NCBI RefSeq assembly: GCF_905220975.1
Contig: NZ_CAJNBK010000019.1
Location: 1-64,000, forward strand
Reading direction: 5' to 3'
Origin: Paraburkholderia haematera
GTDB taxonomy: Bacteria > Pseudomonadota > Gammaproteobacteria > Burkholderiales > Burkholderiaceae
DNA: 64,000 bases
A model generated the notes under the pieces. It worked only from the letters and a program-made list of their open reading frames with translations. It ran no database searches and had not been told where the DNA came from. A program made the translations under genes and the position numbers. Numbering within the stretch: position 1 is the stretch's first letter; each line of letters starts with the position of its first letter. Positions 40,728 to 50,695 of the stretch are shown one piece after another.

Positions 40728-41942
40728 ATGTCCGATATTGCAAAGATCATCACCAGCTTCAATACCGGCCGCGATCCTGAACGGCTCGCAATGAAATACA
40801 AGCTCATGCGCGGCTCGCCGTTCGTGTTTCTGCGCGGCACCTGCCATCTGTTTTACGCGCGCTTGCCACGCGACAAGGTGCTCGACGATGCGCCGCCGGT
40901 GTGGATTTGCGGCGATATGCATCTGGAAAATTTCGGCAGCTACAAGGGCGATAACCGCCTCATCTATTTCGACAACAACGATTTCGATGAGGCCTGCCTC
41001 GCGCCGAGTCTTTACGAACTGGTGCGGCTGCTCACGAGCGTGCTGGTCGGCGCGAGCGACCTCAAGCTGAGCCGTGCGGAGGCACTCGCCCTCTGCCACA
41101 CCGCGGTCGATGCGTATAGCGCGGCGCTCGCCTTCGGCAAATCGCGCTGGATCGAAGCGGAGACCTCGGTCGGCATGGTGCGCGATCTGTTCGACGCGCT
41201 GGCAAACCGCACGCGTGCCGCGTATCTCGACCGGCGTACTACGCTCAAGGGCAAGACGCGCGTGCTCAAAGTGGACGGCAAAAAAGCACTGCCGGTCAGT
41301 GATAAGGCGCGGGCTGCCGTCACCGCGTTCATGCATCAGTTCGCTGCCGGTCAACCCAATCCGGACTTCTATCGCATCGTCGATATGACGCGGCGGATTG
41401 CCGGCACCGGCAGCCTGGGCGTGGACCGCTACGCGATTCTCGTCGAAGGCAAAGGCTCGCCGGACGGCAACTATCTGCTCGATCTGAAAGAGGCGCTGCC
41501 TTCTTCGGTGACGCCGCATGTACGCACGCCGCAGCCGAAGTGGGAGAGCGAGGCGCAGCGTGTGGTTGAAATTCAACGGCGCAATCAGGCGGTCTCGCAG
41601 GCGTTTCTGCATGCGGTCGAATTCAATCAGCGCTCGTACGTGCTGCGCAGCTTGCAGCCTTCGGAAGACCGCGTGGCGTTGAGCGACTGGGACGACAAGC
41701 TGTCGCGGCTCGAAGCAGTGATCAACAGCATGGCTGAATTGAGCGCGTGGGGGCAGTTGCGCAGCGGCGGCCGGCAGAAGTCGTCGATTGCGGACGAACT
41801 GATCGCATTCGGCAATCGTAAAGATTGGCAGTTGCCGTTGATCGAACTCGCGACGCAATGCGAGGCGCAGGTGAATGCAGATTGGAAAGCGTATTGCGAA
41901 GCTTATGACGGTGGTGCGTTCGATCTGCCCGCCAAGCCTTGA
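40728..41942 (+). CDS. DUF2252 family protein
   Basis: A 404-aa soluble protein. F-L-R-G-T-C-H-L-F-Y, I-C-G-D-M-H-L-E-N-F-G-S-Y and Y-F-D-N-N-D-F-D-E-A are characteristic of DUF2252, whose fold has been likened to aminoglycoside phosphotransferase/choline-kinase-like proteins: G-D-x-H-x-x-N corresponds to the catalytic loop and D-x-D to the metal site. The start MSDIAKI has GAAAGGA upstream. The biochemical role is unknown. Confidence 0.85.
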   Translation: MSDIAKIITSFNTGRDPERLAMKYKLMRGSPFVFLRGTCHLFYARLPRDKVLDDAPPVWICGDMHLENFGSYKGDNRLIYFDNNDFDEACLAPSLYELVRLLTSVLVGASDLKLSRAEALALCHTAVDAYSAALAFGKSRWIEAETSVGMVRDLFDALANRTRAAYLDRRTTLKGKTRVLKVDGKKALPVSDKARAAVTAFMHQFAAGQPNPDFYRIVDMTRRIAGTGSLGVDRYAILVEGKGSPDGNYLLDLKEALPSSVTPHVRTPQPKWESEAQRVVEIQRRNQAVSQAFLHAVEFNQRSYVLRSLQPSEDRVALSDWDDKLSRLEAVINSMAELSAWGQLRSGGRQKSSIADELIAFGNRKDWQLPLIELATQCEAQVNADWKAYCEAYDGGAFDLPAKP

Positions 41943-42075
41943 GGTTAGCCGCACCGGCGGCTCAGACATCCCCCTGCATGCGCGGCGCATCCCAGCGCCG
42001 TGCATCCCCATCAGTTCTCCATACAAACCCTGATTGCCGCGGTGAATCCGCCACTGCTATCGTTCGCTGGTCTCT

Positions 42076-42091
42076 GTGGAAGCGCTTCCAC
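42076..42091. promoter_or_regulatory. Candidate LacI-family operator upstream of the glucosidase
   Basis: GTGGAAGCGCTTCCAC is a perfect 16-bp palindrome with the central CG and AAGCGCTT core typical of LacI/GalR operators. It lies about 85 bases before the glucosidase start. The LacI-type regulator at 48416-49477 is the likely binder. Confidence 0.65.
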
Positions 42092-42175
42092 TTCAACTTT
42101 CAAGTGGCTTCCAGCTAGCGTCCACATCGACTCCCGCCGTACCCGGTTCAACGACCTCATCGCAGGAGAGAAGCC

Positions 42176-43579
<1,404 letters not shown>

Positions 43580-43590
43580 CGGCAGGTGCG

Positions 43591-43945
43591 CTGGTCGACC
43601 GCTTTGCATGGGACCAGAGTAAGTGCTTTGCATGGGACCGGAGTAGCGCGCTAAAGCGCGAACTCCGGTCGACAGCTAAAGCACTAACTCTGGATCGACC
43701 GCCTTGCATGGGACCAGAGTAAGCGCTAAAGCGCTAACTCTGGATCGACCGCCTTGCATGGGACCAGAGTAAGCGCTAAAGCGCTAACTCTGGTCGACCG
43801 CCTTGCATGGGACCAGAGTAAGCGCTAAAGCGCTAACTCTGGTCGACTGCCTTGCATGGGACCAGAGTAAGCGCTAAAGCGCTAACTCTGGTCGACCGCC
43901 TTGCATGGGACCAGAGTAAGCGCTAAAGCGCTAACTCTGGTCGAC
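43591..43945 (+). repeat. Tandem array of 49-bp hairpin units, with one unit nested in another
   Basis: Seven units begin TTGCATGGGAC at 43604, 43628, 43704, 43754, 43803, 43852 and 43901. Each holds a 16-bp inverted repeat, GACCAGAGTAAGCGCT and AGCGCTAACTCTGGTC, separated by AA. Unit 2 (GACCGGAGT...ACTCCGGTC) sits inside the loop of unit 1, whose arms (AAGTGCT and AGCACT) are split by it. Arms of unit 1 and unit 2 carry paired substitutions that keep pairing. The last unit ends 13 bases before the start codon of the binding-protein gene, so in a transcript from upstream the array forms its leader. Confidence 0.9.
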
Positions 43946-43957
43946 ACAGGAGACGGA

Positions 43958-45196
43958 ATGAACAGCAAAAAAATGATCGCGGCGAGTGTGGTTGCTGCAC
44001 TGACGTTATATGGCGTCGCCGCGCATGCGGAGCCGCTCAAGGCCAACGTGATTCACTGGTGGACCTCGGGCGGCGAGTCGGCCGCGATCCGCCAGTTCGC
44101 CGATGCGTATAACAAGGCCGGCGGCCAGTGGATCGACAACGCGGTGGCCGGCGCCGATCAGGCGCGCTCCACCGCGATCAACCGGATCCTCGGCGGCGAT
44201 CCACCCACCGCCGCGCAGTTCAATACGTCCAAACAGTTTCACGACCTGATCGATCAGGGCCTGCTGAACAACGTCGACGACGTTGCCGCGAAAGAAAACT
44301 GGAATGGTGTGTTCCCGCAGTCGATCATCGACAGCATCAAGGTGAAAGGCCATTACTATGCCGCGCCGGTCGATATTCACATGCCGGCCTGGTTCTTCTA
44401 CTCGAAGCCGGTGTTCCAGAAGGCCGGCATTGCCGCCGAGCCGAAGAGCTACGACGAATTCCTCGCCGATCTCGGCAAGCTGAAGGCGGCAGGCGTGATC
44501 CCGCTCGCGCTCGGCGGCCAGCCGTGGCAGGAAAAGATCACGTTCGATGCGGTTTTCGCCGACGTCGGCGGTCCCGATCTTTATCTGAAGGTGTACCGCG
44601 ATCGCGACATGAACGCGGTCAAGTCCGACGCGTTCAGGAAGGTGCTCGCGTCGTTCAAGCGCCTGCATGATTTCGTCGATGCGGGCTCGCCTGGCCGCAA
44701 CTGGAACGATGCCACCGCGCTGGTGATTTCCGGCAAAGCGGGCGTGCAGATCATGGGCGACTGGGCCAAGGGCGAATTCTCGGCGGCCAACCAGACAGCC
44801 GGCAAGGACTTCGGCTGCTTCCCGGGCTTCGGTCCGCACTCGCCGTATCTAGTGGCGGGCGACGTATTCGTGTTTCCAAAAACCGATAACGCCAACGCGA
44901 TCAAGGCGCAAAATCTGCTTGCCACGGTGATGACCTCGCCGGCCGCGCAAGTCGCATTCAGCGCGAAGAAAGGCTCGATTCCGATTCGTCCCGACGTGGA
45001 CGCGAGCAGTCTCGACATCTGCGCGAAGGAGGGCATTGCGATCATGAAGGACAAGTCGCGTCAGTTGCCGAATCCGGAAATGCTGCTCTCGCCTGACACG
45101 CAGGGCGCGTTGATCGACGTCATCACGAACTTCTGGAACAAGAACCAGTCGGTCGACGATGCGCAGAAGGCGTTTGCCAGTGCGTTGAAGAGCTAG
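43958..45196 (+). CDS. gtsA: Sugar ABC transporter substrate-binding protein
   Basis: A periplasmic binding protein, 412 aa, family 1 (maltose-type). The signal peptide is M-N-S-K-K-M-I-A-A-S-V-V-A-A-L-T, ending at A-H-A. The mature start has V-I-H-W-W-T-S-G-G-E-S, typical of glucose/mannose binding proteins of the Gts type. AGGAGA is directly upstream and directly downstream of the hairpin array. It is the first of four ABC genes. The substrate is glucose or a glucoside, inferred from GH1 next door; it cannot be told apart by eye. Confidence 0.9.
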   Translation: MNSKKMIAASVVAALTLYGVAAHAEPLKANVIHWWTSGGESAAIRQFADAYNKAGGQWIDNAVAGADQARSTAINRILGGDPPTAAQFNTSKQFHDLIDQGLLNNVDDVAAKENWNGVFPQSIIDSIKVKGHYYAAPVDIHMPAWFFYSKPVFQKAGIAAEPKSYDEFLADLGKLKAAGVIPLALGGQPWQEKITFDAVFADVGGPDLYLKVYRDRDMNAVKSDAFRKVLASFKRLHDFVDAGSPGRNWNDATALVISGKAGVQIMGDWAKGEFSAANQTAGKDFGCFPGFGPHSPYLVAGDVFVFPKTDNANAIKAQNLLATVMTSPAAQVAFSAKKGSIPIRPDVDASSLDICAKEGIAIMKDKSRQLPNPEMLLSPDTQGALIDVITNFWNKNQSVDDAQKAFASALKS

Positions 45197-45205
45197 GCGC
45201 TCGCC

Positions 45206-46162
45206 ATGCACGCGCTCAAGCTGCCGGCTGCCGACACCAAGCCTCGCAAAAGGCTGCAGAAAAGGCCGCTGAAAAAGAAGCCGCTAGGAAAGCGCTTGCC
45301 GATAGCGGCTTGGGTAGCGTTGCTGCCGATGGTCCTGACCGTCGTGTTCGCGTACCTCGGCACGATGGTCTGGACCGCGCGCGTGTCCCTCAGCAACTCG
45401 CGCACGTTTCCTTCCGGCGACTTCGCGGGCCTCACGCAATACGCACGGCTGTTTAACAACGAGCGCTGGTTGTTATCGCTGCAAAACATCGTGATCTACG
45501 GCGCGTGCTTCATAGTGGCGTGCATGGTGATCGGTTTGCTGCTGGCGATCTTCATCGATCAGCGCGTGGTGGCCGAAGGCGTGTTGCGCACGGTGTTTCT
45601 CTATCCGTATGCGATGTCGTTTGTCGCAACGGGTCTGGTCTGGCAGTGGATCCTGAATCCTGAGTTGGGCGCGCAGGCCGTGTTGCACAAGCTCGGTTTC
45701 GCGCATGCGAGTTTCGACTGGATCGTCGATCAGGACTGGGTGATTTACACCATCGTCATCGCGACGGTGTGGCAGGCGTCCGGCCTTGTGATGGCGCTGC
45801 TGCTGGCCGGCTTGCGCGGTATCGACGACGAACTGTGGAAAGCCGCGCGTATCGACGGGATTCCGCGTTGGCGCGTGTATGCGAGCATCGTCGTGCCGAT
45901 GCTCGGACCTTCCCTGTCCACGGCCTTCGTGCTGCTCTTCGTGATGGTCGTGAAGCTGTACGACGCCGTGGTTGCCATGACGCAAGGCGGCCCCGGCACG
46001 GCGAGCGAAGTGCCCGCGAAGTTCATCATGGATTACCTGTTTGCCCGTGCCAATATCGGCCTCGCGTCGGCCGCGTCGATCGTGTTGCTGGCAACGGTGC
46101 TGGCGGTTCTCGCGCCGTTCTTCTATGCCCGCAGCCGCGCTGCGTTGCGCAAGGAGGTGTGA
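45206..46162 (+). CDS. gtsB: Sugar ABC transporter permease, first subunit
   Basis: A 318-aa inner-membrane permease of the MalF class with six predicted helices after a basic N-terminal tail. The cytoplasmic EAA loop reads D-E-L-W-K-A-A-R-I-D-G-I-P-R-W-R, the site contacting the ATPase. It starts 9 bases after the binding-protein stop, and its own stop overlaps the next start (TGATG), so translation is coupled. Confidence 0.9.
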   Translation: MHALKLPAADTKPRKRLQKRPLKKKPLGKRLPIAAWVALLPMVLTVVFAYLGTMVWTARVSLSNSRTFPSGDFAGLTQYARLFNNERWLLSLQNIVIYGACFIVACMVIGLLLAIFIDQRVVAEGVLRTVFLYPYAMSFVATGLVWQWILNPELGAQAVLHKLGFAHASFDWIVDQDWVIYTIVIATVWQASGLVMALLLAGLRGIDDELWKAARIDGIPRWRVYASIVVPMLGPSLSTAFVLLFVMVVKLYDAVVAMTQGGPGTASEVPAKFIMDYLFARANIGLASAASIVLLATVLAVLAPFFYARSRAALRKEV

Positions 46163-47067
46163 TGAACACGCTCAGTCCTCCTCTGAAAGGCGGTACGCCC
46201 AGCCGCCGGCGCCGCCGGGCTTTTACACCCGCGCGCGTGGGCGTCTACGCATTTCTCCTGACTGCCGCGTTGTTCTTCCTGTTGCCGTTGTATGTGATGC
46301 TCGTCACGTCGGTGAAACCGATGAGCGAGATTCGCCTCGGCAATCTGCTGGCTTTCCCCACGCATTTCACACTCGATGCATGGAGCGCCGCGTGGCAATC
46401 CGCCTGTACGGGGCTCGATTGCAACGGTATTCAGGTCGGTTTCTGGAATTCGGTACGGATCGTCGTGCCCAGCACGGTGTTGTCGATCGTGGTCGGCGCG
46501 GTGAACGGCTATGCGCTGTCCTTCTGGCGGCCGCGCGGGGCCGGGCTGCTGTTCGGCGTGCTGCTGATGGGCGCCTTCATTCCCGTGCAGGTGATGGTCT
46601 ATCCGCTCGTGCGCGTACTCGCGAGCGTGCATCTGTTCAGTTCGCTGCCGGGCATCGTGGTGATTCACACCATCTTCGGCATGCCGGTGATGACGCTGCT
46701 GTTTCGCAACTACTACGCGTCGATTCCGCAGGAGCTGTTCAAGGCGGCGCGCATCGACGGTGGCGGTTTCTGGCGCATTTTTTTGCAGCTGATGTTGCCG
46801 ATGTCCACGCCGATCATCGTCGTTGCGGTCATCATGCAGGTGACGGGCATCTGGAACGACTTCATTCTCGGGCTGGTGTTCGCCGGCACGAAAAACCTGC
46901 CGATGACGGTGCAATTGAACAACATCATCAACACGACGACTGGCGAGCGGCTCTATAACGTCAATATGGCGGCGACCATTCTCACCTCCATGGTGCCGCT
47001 GGCGGTCTACTTCATTTCGGGCCGCTGGTTTGTGCGCGGCATTGCGTCTGGTGCCGTGAAGGGATAG
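46162..47067 (+). CDS. gtsC: Sugar ABC transporter permease, second subunit
   Basis: A 301-aa inner-membrane permease of the MalG class, six helices, with the EAA loop Q-E-L-F-K-A-A-R-I-D-G-G-G-F-W-R. It overlaps the preceding permease stop (TGATG, after AAGGAGG) and is followed 25 bases later by the ATPase gene. Together the two permeases form the channel heterodimer. Confidence 0.9.
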   Translation: MNTLSPPLKGGTPSRRRRRAFTPARVGVYAFLLTAALFFLLPLYVMLVTSVKPMSEIRLGNLLAFPTHFTLDAWSAAWQSACTGLDCNGIQVGFWNSVRIVVPSTVLSIVVGAVNGYALSFWRPRGAGLLFGVLLMGAFIPVQVMVYPLVRVLASVHLFSSLPGIVVIHTIFGMPVMTLLFRNYYASIPQELFKAARIDGGGFWRIFLQLMLPMSTPIIVVAVIMQVTGIWNDFILGLVFAGTKNLPMTVQLNNIINTTTGERLYNVNMAATILTSMVPLAVYFISGRWFVRGIASGAVKG

Positions 47068-47092
47068 AGCGAGATAGGTCAAGGGATAGGGC

Positions 47093-48367
47093 ATGACAAA
47101 CCTGGCTAATTTGGCCAATGCGTTGGCCAATGCGTTGGCCAATGCGTTGGCCAATGCGTTGGCAAATACGACGACAAATGCGATGGCAAATACGACGACA
47201 AATGCGATGGCAAATGCAACGGCAAATACAGCAGACGTCGCTAACGCCGGCAACATGGCGGATGCGGCGGGTCTGTCGCATCCTGCCAATGTATCGGTGC
47301 GCAATCTGAAGATCCAGCTCGGCGCGAACACGGTGATCGAGAATCTCGATCTCGACGTTCGGGCGGGTGAATTCGTGGTGTTGCTCGGACCGTCGGGCTG
47401 CGGCAAATCCACCTTGCTTCACAGCATTGCGGGCCTGATCGACGTGACGGGCGGCAGCATCGAAATTGCAGGCGTTGACATGACCTGGGCCGACCCGAAA
47501 GATCGCCGTATCGCGCTGGTGTTTCAGTCGTATGCGTTGTATCCGACCATGAGTGTCGAGCGCAATCTGTCGTTTGCGTTGCGCATCAACGGTACGCCCA
47601 AGGCGGAAATCGAGCGGCGCGTGGCACGCGCGTCCGAGATGTTGCAACTCGGCCCGCTGCTCAAGCGCAAACCGGCGCAACTCTCCGGCGGGCAACGGCA
47701 GCGCGTGGCGATCGGCCGTGCGATCGTACGCGAGGCCGACGTGTTCCTGTTCGACGAGCCGCTATCGAATCTCGACGCCAAATTGCGTGCCGAATTGCGC
47801 CGCGAACTCAAGCAACTGCACCAGCGTCTGGGCGCGACGATGATCTACGTGACCCACGACCAGGTGGAGGCCATGACGCTCGCCTCGCGCATGGCGGTGA
47901 TGCGCGGCGGCGTGATCCAGCAGTTCGGCACGCCCGCCGAAGTCTATGCGCGGCCGAACAATCTGTTTGTCGCAACGTTTCTGGGCTCGCCCGCGATGAA
48001 CCTGCTCAAGGGCACGCTTCAGGCGCGCGACGGCTTGCACCACTTTTGCACAGCGCATCTGCGGCTCGATGTGTCGCACTATCCTTTCAAAAACCTGCCG
48101 GCGGATCGTCTGCCCTGTGTACTTGGCGTTCGGGCCGAAGACGTGCGCGTGGGTGGTGGCTCGAGCATGGCAATGAACGAGCATGCGACCATTTCGCTGG
48201 TCGAGCCGATGGGCAACCATCGTGTCATCTGGCTCGACTATCATGGAATGCAAATCGCGTCGATCGACCAGACCAAGACGCCGGTGGCGATAGGGGATGC
48301 CGCGGCGTTTTCTTTCGACGGCGCGCATATTTCGCTGTTCGGGGAAGAAGGCGGCGAGCGTCTATAG
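47093..48367 (+). CDS. ugpC: Sugar ABC transporter ATPase with a repetitive N-terminal extension
   Basis: A 424-aa ATPase of the MalK/UgpC type. Walker A G-P-S-G-C-G-K-S-T, signature L-S-G-G-Q-R-Q-R, Walker B V-F-L-F-D-E-P and switch His in V-T-H-D are intact, and a TOBE-type regulatory domain follows. The first ~60 residues are unusual: A-L-A-N repeated four times, then T-T-T-N-A-M-A-N twice, encoded by tandem 12-bp (GCGTTGGCCAAT) and 24-bp repeats. The usual family start corresponds to the V-S-V-R-N-L-K-I stretch; a Met at 47255 could be the ancestral start. AAGGGA precedes the chosen ATG. Confidence 0.88.
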   Translation: MTNLANLANALANALANALANALANTTTNAMANTTTNAMANATANTADVANAGNMADAAGLSHPANVSVRNLKIQLGANTVIENLDLDVRAGEFVVLLGPSGCGKSTLLHSIAGLIDVTGGSIEIAGVDMTWADPKDRRIALVFQSYALYPTMSVERNLSFALRINGTPKAEIERRVARASEMLQLGPLLKRKPAQLSGGQRQRVAIGRAIVREADVFLFDEPLSNLDAKLRAELRRELKQLHQRLGATMIYVTHDQVEAMTLASRMAVMRGGVIQQFGTPAEVYARPNNLFVATFLGSPAMNLLKGTLQARDGLHHFCTAHLRLDVSHYPFKNLPADRLPCVLGVRAEDVRVGGGSSMAMNEHATISLVEPMGNHRVIWLDYHGMQIASIDQTKTPVAIGDAAAFSFDGAHISLFGEEGGERL

Positions 48368-48415
48368 TGGTTGGATGTGGCGTCGTTGAAGACAACAGGC
48401 TTGACGGAGAACCGC

Positions 48416-49477
48416 GTGGCAACACTCAAAGATGTCGCGGCACTGGCTGGCGTCGGCATGTCGACTGCGTCGCGAGCCATTTCCGGTAAGGGACCGATTT
48501 CAGCCGATGCCGCCGCGCGTGTGAAGGCTGCTATCGAAGCGCTGAATTTCCGGCCGTCGTCTATCGGCCGGGCGATGGCGACGCGATCGCTCGGCATGAT
48601 CGGCATTTTCGTGCCGACTTTCTTCGGCTCCTACTACGGCACGATTCTCAAGCAGACTGACGCGGAACTGCGCGCGGTGCGCCGTCATGTGGTGGTGGCG
48701 ACGGGGTGCGGGGAAGTGTCGCCGCGCGAGCAGGCCATCGAGGCGGTGCACTTTCTGATCGGCCGCGATTGTGACGGCGTCGTGGTGATCAGCCACGATC
48801 TGCACGACGAAGATCTGGACATGCTGCACCGCATGCATCCAAAGATGGTGTTTTTGAATCGCGTGTTCGAACAGTTGCCGGAGGCGTCGTTTTGCGCGGA
48901 TCATCGGCGCGGCGGCGAACTGGCGGCACGTACGCTGCTCGATCATGGGCATCGGGAGATCGCGGTGATATCCGGGCCGTTCAGCGCCTCGGACAATCAG
49001 ACCCGGCTCGAAGGCTTCTTTGCCGAACTGTTGCGCGAGGGTATCGCACGCGAGGACGTCACGCTGATCGAATCGGACTTCTCGCCGGAAGGCGGTTACG
49101 CTGCCGCGCAGCAGTTGCTCGATTCCAGGCGGCGTTTCACCGGGCTCTTTTGCGCGAACGACACCATGGCGGTGAGCGCGCTGGCGCGCTTTCACCAGGC
49201 GGGCATTGCCGTACCGGACGAAGTTTCCGTGATCGGCTATGACGATGACTATTCGGCCGCCTATGCCGCACCGGGACTTACCTCTGTGCATATCCCGACG
49301 GCGGAGTTGACGCAGAATGCCGTGCGCTGGCTGGTCAATCAGTGCTACCGGACCACGTGGGAGATCATCCGCGAGTTTCCGGTGAGCGTCACGATGCGGA
49401 AGTCGGTGGGGCCGGCACGGGGTGTGGCGGCTTCGTCGATCAAGGTGACGGCGGCCAGTTTCGGCAGCGCGTCTTAA
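48416..49477 (+). CDS. LacI/GalR-family transcriptional repressor
   Basis: A 353-aa regulator. The HTH T-L-K-D-V-A-A-L-A-G-V-G-M-S-T-A-S-R-A-I-S-G-K-G is textbook LacI, with a periplasmic-binding-like sugar-sensing core behind it. The GTG start is supported by GGAG six bases upstream and matches where family members begin. As the last gene of the locus it probably binds the palindrome at 42076-42091 and senses glucose or a beta-glucoside, derepressing the locus. Confidence 0.9.
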   Translation: MATLKDVAALAGVGMSTASRAISGKGPISADAAARVKAAIEALNFRPSSIGRAMATRSLGMIGIFVPTFFGSYYGTILKQTDAELRAVRRHVVVATGCGEVSPREQAIEAVHFLIGRDCDGVVVISHDLHDEDLDMLHRMHPKMVFLNRVFEQLPEASFCADHRRGGELAARTLLDHGHREIAVISGPFSASDNQTRLEGFFAELLREGIAREDVTLIESDFSPEGGYAAAQQLLDSRRRFTGLFCANDTMAVSALARFHQAGIAVPDEVSVIGYDDDYSAAYAAPGLTSVHIPTAELTQNAVRWLVNQCYRTTWEIIREFPVSVTMRKSVGPARGVAASSIKVTAASFGSAS

Positions 49478-49552
49478 CCTCGTCTCGAAGCAGTGCGGCG
49501 CGGATGCGCCGGGTCTGGCTTACTGACCGTGTGCGTAGCGTGGCGGTGCCGC

Positions 49553-50410
49553 TTACGTCCCACTGCGCAGCGACTGTTCGTAGCGCAGGCGCGCTTCTTC
49601 GTCGAGCCGCGTGTCTTCGAGCTCCTGGAGCACGCCTTCGAGATCGATCGGCGTGGTGTCCAGTTCGACACGGCCGGTCAACCCGGCATCCACGTGCAAG
49701 GCACCCGCTTCATACAGCGACCAGATTTCCTTGCCGTAGCGGGTGTCGAGCAACGCGGGCGCGAAGCGGCCGAAATACGTGGCGAGGTTGTTCACGTCGC
49801 GCTCCAGCATGGCCGGCGCTTCCAGATTACCGGCGGCATTCACGGCTTGCGGCAGGTCGATGATCACCGGGCCGTCTGCCGCGAGCAGGATGTTGTATTC
49901 GGACAGGTCGCCGTGAATCATGCCGGCGCACAGCATGCGCACCACCTGATTGAGCAGCAGCGCGTGCAATTTGAGCGCGCGTGCTTCGGTCATCTCGACA
50001 TCGTTCAGACGGGGCGCGACGTTGCCGTCCGCATCCGTCACCAATTCCATCAGCAACACGCCGTCGGTGCAGATGAACGGCTGCGGCACGCGCACGCCGG
50101 CATTGGCGAGCTGGAACAGCGCGTCCACTTCAGCGTTCTGCCAGGCCTGTTCCTGCACTTCGCGGCCATAGCGGCTGCCTTTTTCCATCGCGCGCTGCTG
50201 GCGGCTGTTCTTGACTTTGCGACCCTGCTGATAGGACGCGGCCTGGCGGAAACTGCGCTGTTTGGCGTCCTTATAGACCTTCGCGCAGCGCGTGGAGTCG
50301 CCGCTGCGGACCACGTAAACGGTGGCTTCCTTGCCGCTCATCAACTGCGAGATGACTTCGTCGATCAGGCCTTCTTCGACCAGCGGGAGCAGACGTTTGG
50401 GTGTTTTCAT
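49553..50410 (-). CDS. RIO-type serine kinase
   Basis: A 285-aa cytosolic protein kinase-like protein. V-E-E-G-L-I-D-E-V-I-S-Q-L-M-S-G-K-E-A-T-V-Y is the RIO N-lobe; I-H-G-D-L-S-E-Y-N is the catalytic loop (Asp, Asn) and I-I-D-L-P-Q the metal-binding D-x-x-Q variant typical of bacterial members. The start MKTPKRLLPL is chosen because the longer frame upstream is hipA fossil and spacer. Bacterial RIO kinases are little understood; the substrate is unknown. Confidence 0.88.
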   Translation of the reverse strand: MKTPKRLLPLVEEGLIDEVISQLMSGKEATVYVVRSGDSTRCAKVYKDAKQRSFRQAASYQQGRKVKNSRQQRAMEKGSRYGREVQEQAWQNAEVDALFQLANAGVRVPQPFICTDGVLLMELVTDADGNVAPRLNDVEMTEARALKLHALLLNQVVRMLCAGMIHGDLSEYNILLAADGPVIIDLPQAVNAAGNLEAPAMLERDVNNLATYFGRFAPALLDTRYGKEIWSLYEAGALHVDAGLTGRVELDTTPIDLEGVLQELEDTRLDEEARLRYEQSLRSGT

Positions 50411-50514
50411 GCGGCCGCCGGCAAGCGGTGGGCGGCTGATCGGCCGGATGCGGCGGATTGCGGGCGGAGAGGGTGCGGAATTCGGATCATGCCGGATTAT
50501 ACGGGGTAGAGCGA

Positions 50515-50695
50515 GATGACCTTGCGCGCCGTTATCGGCGAGGTATTCGGCAATGTCCAGGTAGCTTGCGCCCGATTTGCCATCGTGACGTTCGAGCATG
50601 GTCATGGCGGAGGGGTCTATGCGCCGGATGTCTTCCCGGCGATCGATTCGTTCGATCCGGAACGTCCTGTAACCTTGGCCGACGCCTCTTGACGT
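50515..50695 (-). pseudogene. hipA fossil behind an orphan hipB
   Basis: Directly after the hipB stop, and in its frame, the minus strand reads F-R-I-E-R-I-D-R and I-D-P-S-A-M-T-M-L-E, then G-K-S-G-A-S-Y-L-D-I-A-E-Y-L-A-D. These are the S-A-M-x-x-L and G-A-S-Y-L-D-(I/L)-A-E-(F/Y) motifs of the central part of HipA kinases, just before the catalytic loop. The N-terminal third and the N-x-D-D-H catalytic region are gone. A deletion joined the end of hipB to the middle of hipA; no toxin can be made. Confidence 0.65.

Noticed and set aside
40041..42026. A 661-aa minus-strand ORF over the DUF4239 and DUF2252 genes
   Set aside because: A high-GC shadow frame; the plus strand carries recognisable family motifs and ribosome binding sites.
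43591..43945. CRISPR array
   Set aside because: Units are near-identical throughout with no unique spacers, and no cas genes occur in the window.
50516..50692. A 58-codon plus-strand ORF (MTLRAVIGEVFGNVQVAC...) opposite the hipA fossil
   Set aside because: Its sequence is the antisense of a frame with clear HipA motifs, and it has no ribosome binding site. The minus-strand reading is the meaningful one.
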